From Oceanicola sp. 22II-s10i (GTDB lineage: Bacteria > Pseudomonadota > Alphaproteobacteria > Rhodobacterales > Rhodobacteraceae), in the NCBI RefSeq assembly GCF_002210105.1, contig NZ_AQQU01000006.1, positions 248,001-312,000 of the forward strand: a stretch of DNA of 64,000 bases, in the 5' to 3' direction. This document shows, in pieces, positions 62,408 through 64,000 of this stretch (position 1 is the first letter of the stretch; each line of letters starts with the position of its first letter). The notes under the pieces are model-generated. The model was not told where the DNA came from. It was given only the letters and a program-made list of their open reading frames with translations, and ran no database searches. The translations under genes were made by a program, and so were the position numbers.

Positions 62408-62524
62408 TTAACTCACGATGTCCCGGAACTAACCGTGTTAACGAGATTGCCTCGCAGGCCACGGGTAAAGAAAAACCCCCGATTTTCACCGGGGGCGTTC
62501 ATCAATCCGTTTCCGAAAAAAGGC

Positions 62525-62710
62525 TTACGCCTTTTCCTCGATGATCTCGACCAGGTGCGGAATCTTGGCGACCATGCCGCGGACCGAGGGCGTATCCTCG
62601 AGCTCGCGGGTCTTGTGCATCTTGTTCAGGCCCAGGCCGATCAGCGTCTGGCGCTGCTTGGCGGGGCGACGGATCGGCGAACCGATCTGTTTCACGACGA
62701 TCGTAGCCAT
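62525..62710 (-). CDS. rpmD: 50S ribosomal protein L30
   Basis: 61-aa L30 with [38 protein letters not shown], the standard L30 core. It is 3 bp after rpsE. In most spc operons rplO follows at once; here it does not. Confidence 0.96.
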   Translation of the reverse strand: MATIVVKQIGSPIRRPAKQRQTLIGLGLNKMHKTRELEDTPSVRGMVAKIPHLVEIIEEKA

Positions 62711-62713
62711 CTA

Positions 62714-63289
62714 TCAGGCCTCCTCGGCAACCTGCGAAGACTCGGCCGGAGCCTCGTCACGCTTGGGAAGGATGTCGGCCACTTTCTTGCCCCGGCGCTG
62801 AGCGACGGTGCGCGGGGAGTACTGCTTCTGCAGGCCTTCCAGGGTGGCGCGGATCATGTTGTAGGGGTTCTGCGAGCCGATCGACTTGGCGACCACGTCG
62901 TGCACGCCCAGCATTTCGAACACGGCGCGCATCGGACCACCGGCGATGATCCCGGTGCCGTGCGGTGCGGTGCGCATCACGACCTTGCCGGCGCCATGAC
63001 GGCCTTCGACGTCGTGGTGCAGGGTGCGGCCTTCGCGCAGCGGAACACGGATCATCTGGCGCTTGGCCTGTTCCGTTGCCTTGCGGATCGCCTCGGGGAC
63101 TTCCTTGGCCTTGCCCTTGCCGAAGCCGACACGGCCCTTCTGGTCGCCCACGACGACGAGGGCTGCGAAGCCGAAGCGCTTACCACCCTTGACGGTCTTG
63201 GACACGCGGTTGATCGCGACGAGGCGATCGGCGAATTCGGGTGCTTCGTCGCGGTCGCGACGGTCCCGGCGGTTGTCTTCACGAGCCAT
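62714..63289 (-). CDS. rpsE: 30S ribosomal protein S5
   Basis: 191-aa S5. The N-terminal double-stranded RNA-binding domain has [31 protein letters not shown], and the C-terminal domain has [32 protein letters not shown]. It is important for decoding accuracy. It is 185 bp after rplR, across a palindromic repeat. Confidence 0.97.
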   Translation of the reverse strand: MAREDNRRDRRDRDEAPEFADRLVAINRVSKTVKGGKRFGFAALVVVGDQKGRVGFGKGKAKEVPEAIRKATEQAKRQMIRVPLREGRTLHHDVEGRHGAGKVVMRTAPHGTGIIAGGPMRAVFEMLGVHDVVAKSIGSQNPYNMIRATLEGLQKQYSPRTVAQRRGKKVADILPKRDEAPAESSQVAEEA

Positions 63290-63409
63290 TGGCTCTCCTT
63301 CTCGACATGGGCGGTGGCGCCCGGTTGGGTCGATCCTTGGTGAGGCCCTCCGCCAGCGGCGGAACCTCCCGGATCATCGGGGCGCGTGTCGCGCCCTCGG
63401 GTTGCGCAA

Positions 63410-63468
63410 GGTGCGTGACAAGCACGCACCCTACGGAGCTGCGGTAGGGTGCGTGCTGTGCACGCACC
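63410..63468. repeat. Palindromic repeat in the rplR-rpsE gap
   Basis: GGTGCGTG/CACGCACC units in tandem allow competing stems: 63410-63430, a 13-bp perfect stem GCACGCACCCTAC/GTAGGGTGCGTGC (63422-63456), and GGTGCGTGC/GCACGCACC (63448-63468). It is the same family as 54759-54830. It enlarges the normally short rplR-rpsE gap. Confidence 0.75.
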
Positions 63469-63474
63469 GGCCCG

Positions 63475-63834
63475 TCAGATGCGGAGCCCGCCCTCGCGCG
63501 CGGCGTCGGCCAGAGCCTTCACCTTGCCGTGGAACAGGAAGCCACCGCGGTCGAAGTACGCTTCTTCCACACCAGCCTTCTTGGCGCGCTCGGCAATCGC
63601 CGCGCCGACCTTGGTCGCCGCTTCGATGTTGTTCTTGCCGACAACGCCCAGGTCCTTCTCCAGCGAGGAGGCCGAGGCGATCGTGACGCCGTTCACATCG
63701 TCGATCAGCTGAGCGCTGATGTTCTTGTTCGAGCGGTGGACGGAGAGCCGCACGCGGCCTGCATTCACCTTGCGAAGCTTGTTCCGGACCCGCACGCGGC
63801 GCTTCAGGAACAGTTCCCTTTTGGAAAGTGCCAT
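63475..63834 (-). CDS. rplR: 50S ribosomal protein L18
   Basis: 119-aa 5S-rRNA-binding protein starting [22 protein letters not shown], with [18 protein letters not shown] and the end [26 protein letters not shown]. It is 11 bp after rplF in the spc operon. Confidence 0.97.
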   Translation of the reverse strand: MALSKRELFLKRRVRVRNKLRKVNAGRVRLSVHRSNKNISAQLIDDVNGVTIASASSLEKDLGVVGKNNIEAATKVGAAIAERAKKAGVEEAYFDRGGFLFHGKVKALADAAREGGLRI

Positions 63835-63845
63835 CTGTCTGGTCC

Positions 63846-64000
63846 TTACTTCTTCTTGCCTTCCTTACGGAAGATGAACTCGCCCTTGTAACGGATGCCC
63901 TTGCCTTTGTACGGCTCGGGCGCACGCCACTCGCGGATGTTGGCGGCAACCTGGCCGACCAGCTGCGGATCGGTGCCTTCGATGATCACTTCGGTCGGCT
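63846..64000 (-). CDS. rplF: 50S ribosomal protein L6, C-terminal part (cut by window edge)
   Basis: Only the last 51 codons are visible: [21 protein letters not shown]...[20 protein letters not shown], the conserved end of L6. The N-terminal part lies beyond the right edge. It lies directly before rplR as in spc operons. Confidence 0.96.
   Translation of the reverse strand, partial: PTEVIIEGTDPQLVGQVAANIREWRAPEPYKGKGIRYKGEFIFRKEGKKK

Overview
The window is a high-GC alphaproteobacterial chromosome segment, almost certainly from the Rhodobacterales (Roseobacter/Paracoccaceae group). The evidence is gene content and order: an mraZ-rsmH-ftsL-ftsI-murE-murF start of the dcw cluster preceded by an UpsM-like leader RNA; a DUF1127 gene followed by tandem CCUCCUCCC-loop (Cuckoo/CcsR) small RNAs; an aapJQMP amino-acid transporter; a bacteriophytochrome with its heme oxygenase; an ATP12-type chaperone; and a rpmH-rnpA-yidD...yidC-MOSC-engB-argB block. 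All names come from reading translated sequence; no database search was run.

Layout. 1-5.7 kb: dcw cluster on the minus strand with its regulatory leader. 6-8.4 kb: a GNAT gene and mrp (minus), then DUF1127 plus six hairpin sRNAs and a terminator (plus). 8.4-11.6 kb: bphO-bphP. 11.7-15.35 kb: a TetR/CecR-regulated HlyD-ABC exporter with a perfect palindromic operator. 15.5-19.7 kb: a crotonase gene, then a complete 2-aminoethylphosphonate (AEP) biosynthesis operon (pepM-ppd-phnW). 19.7-27.2 kb: a flavin reductase, a TPP lyase, a tripartite tricarboxylate transporter (TctC, B, A) with an RraA-like aldolase between its genes, and a convergent 2-hydroxyacid dehydrogenase. 27.4-29.7 kb: a small low-GC islet bounded by 15-bp direct repeats, one of which overlaps the 3' end of tRNA-Arg(ACG). 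It holds a sulfotransferase and a dead integrase. 29.8-43.2 kb: a sensor kinase, then the rpmH-to-argB block with several inserted genes and a SixA-like phosphatase. 43.2-47.7 kb: aapJQMP. 48-54.1 kb: an assembly/repair/RNA-modification set (ATP12 chaperone, HAD phosphatase, RluC, CrcB, a frameshifted queF, RarA, a DegP/DegQ-type protease). 54.2-64 kb: the spc/alpha ribosomal-protein operons on the minus strand, interrupted between rpmD and rplO by a plus-strand DEAD-box helicase gene and a von Willebrand A-domain gene.

How the parts fit. Most of the window is housekeeping: wall synthesis and division, ribosome and secretion, tRNA modification, membrane insertion. The accessory content is the AEP operon, which makes a C-P bond compound; the TTT/TPP/RraA carboxylate uptake-and-cleavage set of unknown substrate; the red-light sensor pair; and the tRNA-Arg islet. 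The most notable RNA-level features are the six-copy sRNA array downstream of DUF1127, the UpsM-like terminated leader before mraZ, and hairpins in many gaps of the ribosomal operon, including a palindromic repeat family present at two places.
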